A stretch of DNA of 64,000 bases, taken from contig NZ_JTLD01000004.1 of the NCBI RefSeq assembly GCF_000798815.1, positions 124,001 through 188,000 of the forward strand. The letters are read 5' to 3'. Positions 55,051 to 64,000 of this stretch are shown piece by piece. Positions within the stretch are counted from its first letter, which is position 1. Each line of letters begins with the position of its first letter. Source of the DNA: Alistipes sp. ZOR0009. Lineage in GTDB: Bacteria; Bacteroidota; Bacteroidia; Bacteroidales; ZOR0009. The translations under genes and the position numbers were made by a program. The notes below the pieces were generated by a model. It was not told the origin of the DNA. It saw only the letters and a list, made by a program, of their open reading frames with translations, and did no database searches.

Positions 55051-55413
55051 TTATTTCTTAGCAGGTTGCTCTTGTGCTGGTTGAGCAGGCTGTTGCTGCT
55101 TGTTTGCTCCCGCATTAGGGAACTGAGGCATTCCAGCAGCTGGCTGGTTAGCAATCTTTTGCTCTAGTTCTGTTGCCTGACGACCTGCTTTTCTGTCGAT
55201 AACAACAGTAGCTGCAAGGCTAAGAACCACGATAGCAACAGCAAGAATCCAAGTAAACTTCTCGATAAAGTCGGCAGTTTGCCTTACACCAACAATTTGG
55301 TTAGCACCAGAGAAGTTTGCAGCCAATCCGCCACCCTTTGAGTTTTGCACTAAAACCGCAAGTATCAACAAAATAGCCGCAATAATGATTAATATAGAAA
55401 AAAGGGTGTACAT
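55051..55413 (-). CDS. secG: preprotein translocase subunit SecG
   Basis: Small membrane subunit of the SecYEG channel. The 120-residue protein has TM1 at about 3-21, the conserved VQNSKGGGLAANFSG loop and TM2 at about 52-72. The tail of 40 residues is Gln/Ala/Pro-rich and not conserved. It lies in the minus-strand run sigma-54 activator-lptE-acidic protein-secG, a gene order shared by Bacteroidales. Confidence 0.93.
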   Translation of the reverse strand: MYTLFSILIIIAAILLILAVLVQNSKGGGLAANFSGANQIVGVRQTADFIEKFTWILAVAIVVLSLAATVVIDRKAGRQATELEQKIANQPAAGMPQFPNAGANKQQQPAQPAQEQPAKK

Positions 55414-55434
55414 AGTTTATTGTCTGAATGTTAA

Positions 55435-56358
55435 TTACTTTGACTCCTTTAATTTTTCGAGTTCGGCTACAAAATAAGCTCTTTTTTCTGGATATTTCAA
55501 AATTAATTTCTCGTAAACATTGATTGCCTTCGCAATTAATCCTTGTCCAGCATAAATTTTAGCCAACATCTCCGTTACAATCTCCCCATCATCCACCAGC
55601 GATTTTACCGAAATATCCTCAATAACAGGAGGTAACTCCCCTTTTGGTGTTATACGTGGGTTCGTTGTTAAAAACTGATCGATTAGGCTATTTTGTACCT
55701 CTAGCGTATTCGCCGTTTCGTCGAGCGTGTAAAGTTTTTGATCTAATATTTCAAATATTGGGTCTTCATTAAGCCTACTCTCGTCAATATCGTCATCTAT
55801 TAGCTCTAATATCTCCTCTTCTTCTACAACGTCAGGCTCCGCTATGGCTACAGGCTCAGGAACTGGCGCTACATTGGCATCCTCGACCAAAACAGCCTCC
55901 TCTTCCTGAGGCATTCCTTCATTCTGTAATTGAACCTCTAGTTCTGTTTCCTCTGTAAGGCTTTCATGCTCCAACACCTGATCCGGCTCGGGGGAGGTTT
56001 CTACTTCGTTCTGCTCTTCGACAACCGCATCAGAAGTTAATTCGGGAGCCAACTCCTCGGTAAATCTGTTTTCGGAAATAACAGTCTCTACAGCAGTAGA
56101 AACAATCTCTTCACCAAAGTAGTCACTACTCGAATTTAGAAAAAGGTATAGCCACTCTCCGCTTTGAGCATGCGTTGCGGCATAGGGCAAGAAACTCGAG
56201 AATCTGGGATCATCCGCATCCTTTAGTCCTTTTAAGTAGGCCAATACGCCTGTACTAAAATAGGGATACTGCTTCACCACACGCGACAAATCCTCGAGCA
56301 ATTTCGGGGTTATGTTTTGTGGGTTATCTAGCAAGTCGACAAACTCTCGAGCATCCAT
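55435..56358 (-). CDS. acidic protein with N-terminal helical domain, unknown function
   Basis: Start chosen at ATG 56356-56358 (MDAREFVDLL), which gives 307 residues and leaves 10 nt after lptE; a longer frame would overlap that gene. The N-terminal 95 residues (KQYPYFSTGVLAYLKGL and similar) and the last 60 (EMLAKIYAGQGLIAKAINVY) are helical, the latter resembling a TPR pair. The middle (about 105-220) is very acidic and low in complexity, with PEPVAIAEPDVVEEEE-type runs. It occurs between lptE and secG as in related genomes. No known function. Confidence 0.75.
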   Translation of the reverse strand: MDAREFVDLLDNPQNITPKLLEDLSRVVKQYPYFSTGVLAYLKGLKDADDPRFSSFLPYAATHAQSGEWLYLFLNSSSDYFGEEIVSTAVETVISENRFTEELAPELTSDAVVEEQNEVETSPEPDQVLEHESLTEETELEVQLQNEGMPQEEEAVLVEDANVAPVPEPVAIAEPDVVEEEEILELIDDDIDESRLNEDPIFEILDQKLYTLDETANTLEVQNSLIDQFLTTNPRITPKGELPPVIEDISVKSLVDDGEIVTEMLAKIYAGQGLIAKAINVYEKLILKYPEKRAYFVAELEKLKESK

Positions 56359-56368
56359 AGTTTTGGTT

Positions 56369-56884
56369 TTACCAGTTAGCAACCGAAGCATTGAAAATGG
56401 CATCAACTAGCAAATCGGTAATCTCCTTGTTAAGGGCACTCTGTACCGAAGCTAGGTTAGTGGAACTTGGAAAATCTTTATACTGCTTAAATTCCTTATC
56501 GAAGTTAAACTCGGGATTTTGCTTATTGGTAAACTTAACCTTTACGGTAATCGTCAACCTATTTTGGCTAGCCTTATCGCCTCCCGTTATGGCTACTGGC
56601 TCTATGCTGTAACCTACAATTTGCCCTTCAAACGACAAATCAGCGTTATTATTCACGTAATTCAACTTGGTTTGGTTAATAAACCGATCCTTAAGCGCCT
56701 CGGTAAAGGTGTTGCTTAGGCTAGGAACAACCAGCGGTGCCAAATTTTGAAAATAGCTAACCGAAAATGTCTTAGACTCGGGAGAAATTGAGGCTCCCGA
56801 GAATGAATATTTTATGCTACACGAAGAAAATATCGAAAACACGGAAACCAGAGCCAGCGTTTTAAGTAGCGAATTTAATTTCAT
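56369..56884 (-). CDS. lptE: LptE-family LPS assembly lipoprotein
   Basis: Outer-membrane lipoprotein that plugs LptD and helps place LPS on the surface. The 171-residue protein has a lipobox SIFSSC with acylated C22. The mature part (SIKYSFSGASISPESKTF, then LVVPSLSNTFTEALKDRF) fits the LptE fold. It starts 5 nt after the sigma-54 activator and belongs with the lipid A genes of this window. LptD is not encoded here. Confidence 0.85.
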   Translation of the reverse strand: MKLNSLLKTLALVSVFSIFSSCSIKYSFSGASISPESKTFSVSYFQNLAPLVVPSLSNTFTEALKDRFINQTKLNYVNNNADLSFEGQIVGYSIEPVAITGGDKASQNRLTITVKVKFTNKQNPEFNFDKEFKQYKDFPSSTNLASVQSALNKEITDLLVDAIFNASVANW

Positions 56885-56889
56885 ACGTT

Positions 56890-58143
56890 CTAAATGTTCA
56901 AATTGTACTCTTTAATCTTACGGTAGAGCGTGCGCTCCGAAATACCAAGCTCTAACGCTGCATCTTTACGTTTTCCTCTGTACTTTGCAATGGCTTTTCG
57001 GATTAACTCCTTCTCTTTCTCTGCCAAAGATAGTGTCTCTGGTTGAGATTCCCCAGAAATATCTAGGTGAGTAACATCCTCAACCTCCTTTTCCTCCTCT
57101 AGGTCGTCCATCGGATGCTTGTGCAAGGTTGTATAATCGGCAAATTGCGAAACCGCACGAGGCGAAAAAGTTGATGTAGCCTCCACATTGTCGGGCTGAT
57201 ATATTGCTCCACGTGATAAATCCTCTACCCTTTTTTTCAGAATAGTAATATCATCACGCATATCAAAAAGGATCTTGTAAAGAATCTCGCGCTCGCTTGC
57301 AAACGACTTCTCCTCGGCCACAGCACCTCCACCAACGTATAGTGCCGGTAGCGCTCTATCTTCAATTTTAGGAATATACAGCGCCAGCTTAGAGGCATCA
57401 ACCATTCTCTCTTCCTCTATCACGGATATCTGCTCGGTGACATTTTTAAGCTGCCTGATATTTCCAGGCCAACGGTATGCCTCCAGCATCTCCTTGGCAT
57501 CATCGGTAAGCGTAACGGCAGGCATGCGGTACTTCTCGGCAAAATCAGCCGCAAATTTTCTAAAGAGAAGGCTGATGTCCGATTTTCTCTCGCGCAAGGG
57601 AGGAATATTTATGGGCACCGTATTTAAACGGTAGTATAAATCCTCACGGAATTTCCCATTCTGAATTGCCTTAGGCAGGTTTACGTTGGTAGCCGCTATT
57701 ACGCGTACGTTAGTTTTCTGCGCTTTAGAAGAACCTACCTTCATAAATTCGCCGGTCTCCAAAACACGAAGTAGCCGCACCTGGGTCGAGAGCGGCAGCT
57801 CGCCAACCTCATCCAAAAAGATTGTACCGCCATCGGCCACCTCGAAATACCCTTTACGGGTTTCGTGTGCACCTGTAAACGATCCCTTTTCATGACCAAA
57901 GAGTTCCGAGTCAATCGTACCTTCTGGTATAGCACCGCAGTTTACGGCCACGTACTGCGCATGTTTTCGCGAGCTTAGCTGGTGAATAACCTGCGGAAAT
58001 ATCTCCTTCCCGACCCCGCTTTCCCCAACTATAAGAACCGACAAATCGGTAAAAGCAACCTGCTGGGCTATGTCAATAGCCCTATCCAGTAGCGGTGAAT
58101 TACCGATTATCCCAAATCGCTGCTTAATCTTCTGTAAACTCAT
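56890..58143 (-). CDS. sigma-54-dependent activator with GSFTGA loop
   Basis: A 417-residue AAA+ regulator that remodels RNA polymerase carrying sigma-54. It lacks a receiver or any other input domain. Walker A GESGVGKE at 40-47, the sigma-contact loop GSFTGA at 87-92 (usual GAFTGA), Walker B FLDEVGEL around 109-116 with D111 and E112, and a C-terminal Fis-type helix-turn-helix (RKDAALELGISERTLYRKI). Residues 250-370 hold an extended linker. Being first in the transcript with lptE and secG is conserved in Bacteroidales. Target promoters are unknown. Confidence 0.9.
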   Translation of the reverse strand: MSLQKIKQRFGIIGNSPLLDRAIDIAQQVAFTDLSVLIVGESGVGKEIFPQVIHQLSSRKHAQYVAVNCGAIPEGTIDSELFGHEKGSFTGAHETRKGYFEVADGGTIFLDEVGELPLSTQVRLLRVLETGEFMKVGSSKAQKTNVRVIAATNVNLPKAIQNGKFREDLYYRLNTVPINIPPLRERKSDISLLFRKFAADFAEKYRMPAVTLTDDAKEMLEAYRWPGNIRQLKNVTEQISVIEEERMVDASKLALYIPKIEDRALPALYVGGGAVAEEKSFASEREILYKILFDMRDDITILKKRVEDLSRGAIYQPDNVEATSTFSPRAVSQFADYTTLHKHPMDDLEEEKEVEDVTHLDISGESQPETLSLAEKEKELIRKAIAKYRGKRKDAALELGISERTLYRKIKEYNLNI

Positions 58144-58165
58144 CGTAAACTAATTAGCATACTGA

Positions 58166-58195
58166 CAAAATTACGCATTCAAACTACATTTCAAA
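58166..58195 (-). promoter_or_regulatory. predicted promoter of the sigma-54 activator operon
   Basis: Minus strand: TTTG (58192-58195), 18-nt spacer, TAATTTTG (58166-58173), ending 22 nt before the ATG. Confidence 0.55.
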
Positions 58196-58360
58196 ATGCG
58201 GTAGACTTTATTTTAAAACCCTTATTGACATTTTGTCATACTTTGAGAGAGCAGACAACGTCCAATCAGAGATTCCTTCTAAATCAACTTCCATACCGAC
58301 ATCCGCCTATTTTTACCATTATTTGTAACACATCCGAACCAATGCTTCTTTACTCTTTCT

Positions 58361-58368
58361 TATCTTTG
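58361..58368 (+). promoter_or_regulatory. predicted -7 element of kdsB
   Basis: TATCTTTG, 18 nt before the kdsB ATG; no clear -33 element. Confidence 0.4.
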
Positions 58369-58386
58369 CCTAAATTTTAATGTTTA

Positions 58387-59136
58387 ATGAAGTTTATTGG
58401 AATCATTCCTGCTAGATATGCATCAACCCGCTTCCCTGGAAAACCTCTTGCTGATATTAAAGGCAAACCCATGGTGCAGCGCGTATACGAGCAGGCCTCT
58501 AAAGTCCTTCCGGTTGTTTACGTTGCTACCGACGACGAGCGCATCTACAATGCCGTAAAATCGTTCGGAGGAAACGCTGTTATGACATCAGCCGAGCATA
58601 GCAGCGGAACCGACCGCTGCTCGGAGGCGGTAAAAAAAGCAGAACAGGAAAGGGAGGAAGTTTACGATGTGGTTGTTAACATCCAAGGCGACGAGCCTTT
58701 TATTGCCCCCGAAATGCTGCTAAAGGTGATGAGCTGCTTTAACGATGCCAAAACGGACATCGCTACGCTTGTTAAGCCGTTTTCTGCCGACGAGGATATA
58801 TTCAACCCCAACTCGCCAAAGGTGGTGGTAGGTGCAACCAACTTTGCGCTCTACTTTAGCCGATCGGCAATCCCTTACCTTCGTGGAGTTGATCAACAAG
58901 AGTGGCAGCAAAAGCACACCTTCCTAAAGCACATTGGCCTGTATGGCTACCGCACGAAGGTGCTCCACCAGCTAACCCAACTTCCCCAGGGCAACATGGA
59001 AGTAGCTGAGTCGCTAGAGCAGCTACGCTGGCTCGAAAATGGCTACAGTATTAAGGTAGAGCGCACCGAACACCAAAGCATTGGGATTGACACCCCCGAA
59101 GATTTGGCAAAGGCGCTAGAGCAAAACTTGCTTTAA
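58387..59136 (+). CDS. kdsB: CMP-Kdo synthetase
   Basis: Activates Kdo with CTP for addition to lipid A. The 249-residue protein has PARYASTRFPGKPL at 8-21, the SGTDRCSEAV block, NIQGDEPFI (about 98) and HIGLYGYRTKVL, with the GIDTPEDL end. Length is as expected. It forms a loose transcript with the small protein downstream; other Kdo genes are absent. Confidence 0.96.
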   Translation: MKFIGIIPARYASTRFPGKPLADIKGKPMVQRVYEQASKVLPVVYVATDDERIYNAVKSFGGNAVMTSAEHSSGTDRCSEAVKKAEQEREEVYDVVVNIQGDEPFIAPEMLLKVMSCFNDAKTDIATLVKPFSADEDIFNPNSPKVVVGATNFALYFSRSAIPYLRGVDQQEWQQKHTFLKHIGLYGYRTKVLHQLTQLPQGNMEVAESLEQLRWLENGYSIKVERTEHQSIGIDTPEDLAKALEQNLL

Positions 59137-59160
59137 CCGCCATCATTAATCCTGCTCCCA

Positions 59161-59640
59161 TTGAAGCTGCTTACAGCCTGGATAAAACACCTTTTTAAAA
59201 AGAAAAAGGTACTAGATATTGAACCACTGCTTCATTCTAACGTCGAAACGTTATTTACAGAATGGAGTAGTGGTTTTGGCTTTTCATTACCCAATGGCTG
59301 CGAGTTAACACCAAGCGATGTTGCAGGGAACTACGCCATCAGGGGACGAAATGCGAGCAGCACAGGTTCCGACTATTTCGGAACGCTATCCCTACAGGCA
59401 AAAGGCAACCTGATAAAGGCCTACTGGGAAATTGGACACACCCGAACTCCTCAGCATGGCTTTGGCTTCATAAAGGGCGATCTAGTTGCCCTCGACTTTT
59501 ACTATACGGAAGAAAGCACCCGCTTTTACGGGCAGGTTATCTACAAAGCTATCGGAGAAACCCTCGTAGGCTTTTGGCGAGAAAACCATATCGGAGAGAT
59601 TGCCCCCGAAGAGGGAACGCTTAAAAATCGGTTCGTTTAG
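59161..59640 (+). CDS. hypothetical protein, TTG start
   Basis: A 159-residue protein of unknown function, 24 nt after kdsB. No ATG suits; the frame opens with TTG at 59161. A basic N-terminus (IKHLFKKKKVLD) precedes a beta-rich part with GNYAIRGRN, GTLSLQAKGNLIKAYWEIG and DLVALDFYYTEESTRFYGQV. This looks like a small beta-barrel or lipocalin-like fold with repeated aromatic strands, but I make no function call. Codon use resembles its neighbours, supporting that it is coding. Confidence 0.6.
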   Translation: MKLLTAWIKHLFKKKKVLDIEPLLHSNVETLFTEWSSGFGFSLPNGCELTPSDVAGNYAIRGRNASSTGSDYFGTLSLQAKGNLIKAYWEIGHTRTPQHGFGFIKGDLVALDFYYTEESTRFYGQVIYKAIGETLVGFWRENHIGEIAPEEGTLKNRFV

Positions 59641-59762
59641 GTCTGCCTTTGCCTACATCTGCCTATCCATATTCCTTCTTAAGCAATACGCCCTCAAGCC
59701 CGATTTCAACCATCACAGTTTACCGCATCTTAACATGTTGCCCTCATTATGTTAGCCTCCTG

Positions 59763-59793
59763 TTTGCGCTATCGGCACAATTGGTTAACTTTG
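59763..59793 (+). promoter_or_regulatory. predicted promoter of metG
   Basis: TTTG (59763-59766), 19-nt spacer, TAACTTTG (59786-59793): the best match to the Bacteroidota consensus in the window. Transcription would begin near 59800, about 48 nt before metG. Confidence 0.65.
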
Positions 59794-59847
59794 CGTTTCT
59801 ACTACGTTTAACGTTTCATCTTCGATAACAAAGACATCAGCATAGCA

Positions 59848-61881
59848 ATGAAGAAGTTTAAGAGACACCTTGTTACATCGGCTCTACCCTACGCCAACGG
59901 TCCGGTGCATATTGGGCACCTTGCTGGGGTTTACATCCCTTCGGATATCTACACCCGCTACCTGCGCCTTAAGGGCGAGGATGTGATTCACGTTTGTGGA
60001 ACCGACGAGCATGGGGTACCCATCACCATTAAGGCAAAGCAGGAAGGCGTAACGCCTCAAGATATTGTAGACAAGTACCACAAGATTATCGGCGACTCAT
60101 TTAAAGGATTGGGTATCTCGTTCGATATCTTCTCGCGTACAACCACGCCTACCCACTATCAAACAGCATCCGACTTCTTCAAAAAGCTGCACCAAGAGGG
60201 TAAGTTCGTTGAGCAAACCTCCGAACAGTACTACGACGAGGAAGCTAAACAGTTCCTTGCCGACCGCTACATCATGGGTACCTGCCCCCACTGTGGCAAC
60301 GACCGCGCCTACGGCGACCAGTGCGAAAAATGTGGAACATCGCTTAGCTCCACCGATCTAATCGAGCCTAAGTCGATGATCAGCGGCAGCAAGCCTGTAA
60401 TGCGCGAAACCAAGCACTGGTATCTCCCCCTGGACCAGTACCAAAAAGATCTTGAAAAGTGGATTCTAACCGACCACAAGGAATGGAAAAGCAACGTATA
60501 CGGACAGTGTAAAAGCTGGTTCGACCTAGGTCTTCAGCCTCGCGCCGTAAGCCGCGACCTAGACTGGGGTATTCCTGTACCCGTTGAAGGTGCCGAAGGA
60601 AAAGTGCTATACGTTTGGTTTGATGCTCCTATTGGCTACATATCCACAACCAAGGATCTTACCCCCGAGTGGGAAAAATATTGGAAAAGCGACGAGTGTA
60701 AGATGGTGCACTTCATCGGAAAGGATAACATCGTTTTCCACTGCATCGTTTTCCCTTCAATGCTGATGGCCGATGGCAGCTACATCCTACCCGAAAACGT
60801 TCCTGCTAACGAGTTCCTTAACCTCGAAGGCGACAAAATATCAACATCGCGCAACTGGGCCGTTTGGCTGCACGAATACCTCGAAGAGTTCCCCGGTAAG
60901 GAGGATGTGCTTCGCTACGTGCTTTGTGCAAACGCCCCTGAGACAAAAGATAACGACTTTACATGGAAAGACTTCCAAACTCGTAACAACAGCGAGCTGG
61001 TAGCCATATTTGGTAACTTTGTAAACCGCGCACTGGTACTTACCCAAAAGTATTTCGACAACAAGGTTCCCTCTGCAGGCGAACTTACCGACTTCGACAA
61101 GGAGACATTAGCCGAAATGCCTAAGATCAAAAAGGCAGTTGAAGACTACATCGAGGGATACCGCTTCCGCGATGCGCTAAAGGAGGCTATGAACCTAGCC
61201 CGCTTAGGAAACAAGTACCTTGCCGATACCGAACCTTGGAAGGTTGCAAAAACCGACATGGAGCGAGTAGGAACAATCCTGAATGTTGCGCTACAAATTA
61301 CGGCCAACTTGGCTATTGCCTTCGAACCGTTCCTTCCCTTCTCAACCGAGAAGCTCCTTAAGATGATTAATGCCGACGAGTTTGGCTGGGAAAAGTTGGG
61401 TGATACCGCGCTGCTACCTGTTGGTCACGAGCTGGGCAAGCCCGAATTGCTATTCGAAAAAATAGAGGATAGCGTTATTGATGCTCAGCTAAAGAAGCTC
61501 GAGGATACTAAGCTGGCCAACGCCCTTAAGGAGTACAAGGCCGAACCACAAAAGGACGAAGCCCAGTTCGACGACTTTATGAAGATGGACATCCGCGTAG
61601 GAACCATAAAGGCAGCCGAAAAGGTGGCCAAAACCAAAAAGCTGCTTAGGCTTACCGTCGACACAGGCATCGACACCCGTACCATTGTATCGGGTATTGC
61701 CGAGCATTTCGAGCCAGAGCAGCTCGTTGGCCAGCAAGCCTGCTTCTTGGTAAACCTAGCCCCTCGCGAAATTAAGGGCATCACCTCCAACGGTATGATC
61801 CTAATGGCGCAGGATGCCGACGGCAAGCTACGCCTAGTTCAGCCTAACGAGGCTGTTAAGGCTGGTTCGCAGGTAGGATAA
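59848..61881 (+). CDS. metG: methionyl-tRNA synthetase
   Basis: Charges initiator and elongator tRNA-Met. The 677-residue class I enzyme has the HIGH-type [14 protein letters not shown] at 14-27, a zinc knuckle with C146, C149, C159 and C162, and KMSKS variant KISTS at 330-334. An anticodon-binding helical domain follows and a C-terminal tRNA-binding OB-fold (about 574-677: [16 protein letters not shown]). Its own promoter precedes it and a stable hairpin follows. Length is normal for the long MetG form. Confidence 0.97.
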   Translation: MKKFKRHLVTSALPYANGPVHIGHLAGVYIPSDIYTRYLRLKGEDVIHVCGTDEHGVPITIKAKQEGVTPQDIVDKYHKIIGDSFKGLGISFDIFSRTTTPTHYQTASDFFKKLHQEGKFVEQTSEQYYDEEAKQFLADRYIMGTCPHCGNDRAYGDQCEKCGTSLSSTDLIEPKSMISGSKPVMRETKHWYLPLDQYQKDLEKWILTDHKEWKSNVYGQCKSWFDLGLQPRAVSRDLDWGIPVPVEGAEGKVLYVWFDAPIGYISTTKDLTPEWEKYWKSDECKMVHFIGKDNIVFHCIVFPSMLMADGSYILPENVPANEFLNLEGDKISTSRNWAVWLHEYLEEFPGKEDVLRYVLCANAPETKDNDFTWKDFQTRNNSELVAIFGNFVNRALVLTQKYFDNKVPSAGELTDFDKETLAEMPKIKKAVEDYIEGYRFRDALKEAMNLARLGNKYLADTEPWKVAKTDMERVGTILNVALQITANLAIAFEPFLPFSTEKLLKMINADEFGWEKLGDTALLPVGHELGKPELLFEKIEDSVIDAQLKKLEDTKLANALKEYKAEPQKDEAQFDDFMKMDIRVGTIKAAEKVAKTKKLLRLTVDTGIDTRTIVSGIAEHFEPEQLVGQQACFLVNLAPREIKGITSNGMILMAQDADGKLRLVQPNEAVKAGSQVG

Positions 61882-61905
61882 TTCGAATAGTACAATACAC
61901 ACATT

Positions 61906-61935
61906 GTAGGGGGCGAAAAAAATTTCGCCCCCTAC
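61906..61935 (+). terminator. hairpin after metG
   Basis: Perfect 13-bp arms (61906-61918 with 61923-61935) and a 4-nt A loop. No strong T run follows, so termination may need help, but the stem is very stable. Confidence 0.7.
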
Positions 61936-61955
61936 GTGTATAATAACCTCTCCCT

Positions 61956-61986
61956 CTTGTCCGTTTGCCCCCGATGGCTATCTTTG
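61956..61986 (+). promoter_or_regulatory. predicted promoter of the PH-domain genes
   Basis: CTTG (61956-61959), 19-nt spacer, TATCTTTG (61979-61986), ending 9 nt before the ATG of the first PH-domain gene. This supports the later start. Confidence 0.5.
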
Positions 61987-61995
61987 AAAGAAAAA

Positions 61996-62523
61996 ATGCT
62001 ATTCGAGAATCCCACCATCAGCATAGAGAACCTCCCCAACGCCTCGGAGGTAACCTACCAGCCCCTCGAAAAAGACTACATAATGGTGCAGCTATTTAGC
62101 GCCATACTCCTATACGCTTCGCTATTTATAGCGCTGCTGCTCGTACTCCTATTCGGATTCGAGCTATTTACCGATAGCATCATCCTCTCGATGCTTCTAT
62201 ACGCTGCCCTGTTTCTAGCATGCATCGGACTTCAGGTTTACGTTATTCTTGCAGGATTTAAGTGTAAAGGATTCTGTATCCGCCAGCACGACGTGCTCTA
62301 CCGCAGTGGACTCATCTTTAAACGCCAGGTTTCGGTACCGCTTAGTAGAATTCAGCACCTCGAAATCAAGCGCGGCATCTTTTCGAGAATATTCGAGCTG
62401 GCAAGCCTCCAAATCTTTACGGCTGGCAGCGGCGCCGTCGACCTAAAAATACCAGGACTGACCCTAGCCGATGCCGAAAAAATTAAGGAACACCTATCCA
62501 AAGCCATAGCTCATGAGCAGTAG
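61996..62523 (+). CDS. PH-domain membrane protein, YdbS-like
   Basis: Start chosen at ATG 61996 (MLFENP), which gives 175 residues; an in-frame GTG at 61936 directly follows a terminator hairpin and overlaps a promoter. Two adjacent membrane helices (about 33-83) are followed by one bacterial PH domain (bPH_2, about 85-165) with SVPLSRIQHLEIKRGIF and IFTAGSGAVDLKIPGL. It pairs with the next gene, the larger YdbT-like protein, by an 11-nt overlap. Such pairs occur widely; a role in membrane or lipid binding is inferred. Confidence 0.85.
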   Translation: MLFENPTISIENLPNASEVTYQPLEKDYIMVQLFSAILLYASLFIALLLVLLFGFELFTDSIILSMLLYAALFLACIGLQVYVILAGFKCKGFCIRQHDVLYRSGLIFKRQVSVPLSRIQHLEIKRGIFSRIFELASLQIFTAGSGAVDLKIPGLTLADAEKIKEHLSKAIAHEQ

Positions 62524-64000
62524 GTCAACCGACATATCGACCCCAACGCGTATGCACCTTGGCGGCATGCTCGTATTCTTTGGCATGTCAATACAGCGCA
62601 CCATTCGTGGCGCATGGCCCATCATCGTCATCTACCTTTTTGATAGGGATAGATCGCCTTGGCTACTTTGGGGAGTTGCAGCTGCAGTGGTAGCCATTGC
62701 CGTTGCCAACGCCATACTCACCTACCTCAACTTCACCTTTTGCATCGTCAACAGCGAGCTCACCGTTAGCAGCGGCTACATCCGTAAAAAGAAGGTTTCA
62801 ATCCCCTTGGCTAAGATCCAAAGCTTAAACCTTAAGCAGAACATCGTCCAGCAGCTCATCAAAATATACACCCTCGAAATTAATACGGCCGGCACCAAGG
62901 GGGCCGAGGTAAAGCTACCGGCGCTCGGACTGGCTGCCATCCGCGAAATAGAACGCCAGGTTAGCCTAATCGAAAAAAAGGCAGCAGACGAAAATACGCC
63001 CCTTACCGAACAGCCCACCGACGAGGTGCACCCCATTCTGCACCTCTCGCCGCTCGATCTGCTAAAGGTAGGCATCACCAACAACCACGTAAAGGTTATT
63101 CTTATCACCTTCTCGTTTCTCGTGGGCCTATACAACGACTTGCCGCAACGTTTCCAGGTGCTGGTCGAGCATCACCTCGACACCATCTCCAACCATGCCG
63201 CCCAGCAAGCCATCCTCTACGTGCTGCTGGCCATCGTCAGCGCCATCGTACTATCGGTAGCCGGAGCGGTGGTTGCCAGCTTTGCCTGGTTTTTCAACCT
63301 TAAGCTAACCCACAGCAGCAGCAGCCTAACCCTCGAGGCTGGCCTCATCAACCACAAGCGCATTATTGTCCCCTTCAAAAAGATACAAGCCATTCGATGG
63401 ACATCCAACCCGCTACGCCAGCTTCTGGGGCTATACTCGGTAAGCATCAGCCAAGCGTCGGGCATTGTGGAAACCGAAAAGATGAAAGTACAAATACCGG
63501 GCTGCAGCGCCCAGCAGGTGGCCAGCATAGAGCAATCGGTATGGGGAACCAATATGGTAAACCAGCCAGCAGCCGTGCATCGTAGCCACTGGCTATACAT
63601 GCGAAACCTCTGGCTCGTATTTGGGTTGATCCCTGCCGCCCTAGCAACCACCACGGGCTACTTGGCTAGCAACAACCTAGTATGGGGTTGGATTTGGGCC
63701 CTTGCCTACATTCCCTTTGCCCTCCTTGCATGGAAAAAGCGCTACTTCTACCTAAACGAAACAACGCTTGTGGCATCAAGCGGCAGCATCAGCCACGAAA
63801 AGGTAATGATTCCGCTGCGCAAGATTCAGGGGATATCGGTTCGGCAGTCTATCTGGCAAAAAAAAGGAGCAAGAGCCAGCGTAAGCCTATACACCGCTGG
63901 CGAAACCATCACGCTTCCCCAAGTGGAGGCCAGCATAGCCTTTGCCCTTCGCGACTACGCGCTATACCTAGCCGAAAGCGACCACGAGCCTTGGATGTAG
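62513..64000 (+). CDS. PH-domain membrane protein, YdbT-like, three PH repeats
   Basis: A 495-residue membrane protein. Three bPH_2 domains are seen at about 72-152, 260-345 and 415-490, each with a (K/R)xxVxIPLxKIQ signature: KKKVSIPLAKIQSL, KRIIVPFKKIQAI and KVMIPLRKIQGI. Helix pairs lie before each. The stop TAG fills the last three bases of the window, so the gene is complete. Translationally coupled to the gene before it (11-nt overlap). Function is not established. Confidence 0.9.
   Translation: MSSRSTDISTPTRMHLGGMLVFFGMSIQRTIRGAWPIIVIYLFDRDRSPWLLWGVAAAVVAIAVANAILTYLNFTFCIVNSELTVSSGYIRKKKVSIPLAKIQSLNLKQNIVQQLIKIYTLEINTAGTKGAEVKLPALGLAAIREIERQVSLIEKKAADENTPLTEQPTDEVHPILHLSPLDLLKVGITNNHVKVILITFSFLVGLYNDLPQRFQVLVEHHLDTISNHAAQQAILYVLLAIVSAIVLSVAGAVVASFAWFFNLKLTHSSSSLTLEAGLINHKRIIVPFKKIQAIRWTSNPLRQLLGLYSVSISQASGIVETEKMKVQIPGCSAQQVASIEQSVWGTNMVNQPAAVHRSHWLYMRNLWLVFGLIPAALATTTGYLASNNLVWGWIWALAYIPFALLAWKKRYFYLNETTLVASSGSISHEKVMIPLRKIQGISVRQSIWQKKGARASVSLYTAGETITLPQVEASIAFALRDYALYLAESDHEPWM

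Overview
The window is a chromosomal segment of a member of the Bacteroidota, most likely order Bacteroidales. Evidence: a fused LpxC-FabZ protein, an IPExxVDY-family protein beside rnc, a DUF4783 protein beside nadC, an S46 dipeptidyl-peptidase, a SusC-style TonB receptor with an N-terminal carboxypeptidase-like domain, and promoters of the Bacteroidota type (about TTTG, 19-21 nt, TAnnTTTG) close to many starts. The content is overwhelmingly housekeeping. I see no rRNA, tRNA, CRISPR array, prophage, transposase or toxin-antitoxin pair.

Layout. 1-5.4 kb (minus): acpP-fabF-rnc-IPExxVDY protein, then an RprX/RprY-like two-component pair. 5.5-11 kb: purN (plus) facing a minus block leuS-yitT-M23 peptidase. 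11-12.9 kb: a small internally duplicated helical protein, a 21-bp tandem repeat and mscL. 12.9-20.4 kb: TonB-dependent receptor with a small His-rich partner, an RBBP9-like hydrolase, a GSCFA protein, a phosphate-type porin and queG. 20.5-27.3 kb: a sensor with dCache, HAMP and GAF domains but no output domain, sufE with a DUF59 protein, a phosphodiesterase, a coiled-coil secreted protein, and a hemerythrin/LuxR pair. 27.4-33.7 kb: era-der, glnA, pdxH, DUF4783-nadC. 33.8-41.8 kb (plus): rlmH overlapping a 1228-residue NtrY-like kinase, cstA, a glycosyltransferase, rnhB. 42-47.7 kb: S46 peptidase, rnhA, a second duplicated helical protein, pgk. 48-52.7 kb (plus): HD hydrolase-lpxD-lpxC/fabZ-lpxA. 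52.8-58.1 kb (minus): sigma-54 activator-lptE-acidic protein-secG, then groES-groEL. 58.4-64 kb (plus): kdsB, metG and two PH-domain membrane proteins.

How the genes work together. Several blocks serve the cell envelope: fatty-acid supply (acpP, fabF, fabZ), lipid A and Kdo synthesis (lpxD, lpxC/fabZ, lpxA, kdsB), LPS export (lptE), protein export (secG) and peptidoglycan hydrolysis (M23). Others serve translation and RNA handling (leuS, metG, rnc, rnhA, rnhB, era, der, rlmH, queG). Nutrient uptake is represented by the TonB receptor, the porin, cstA and glnA. Intrinsic terminators lie between most convergent genes, which makes the operon boundaries clear.

The least explained items are the two distant genes for internally duplicated helical proteins (11182-11814 and 45163-45858), the 21-bp repeat tract beside the first, a GC-rich duplicated intergenic element near 46.05 kb, the output-less sensor, the pseudo-receiver/hemerythrin pair, and a possible small RNA near 20.6 kb. 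None amounts to a clear new multi-gene system.
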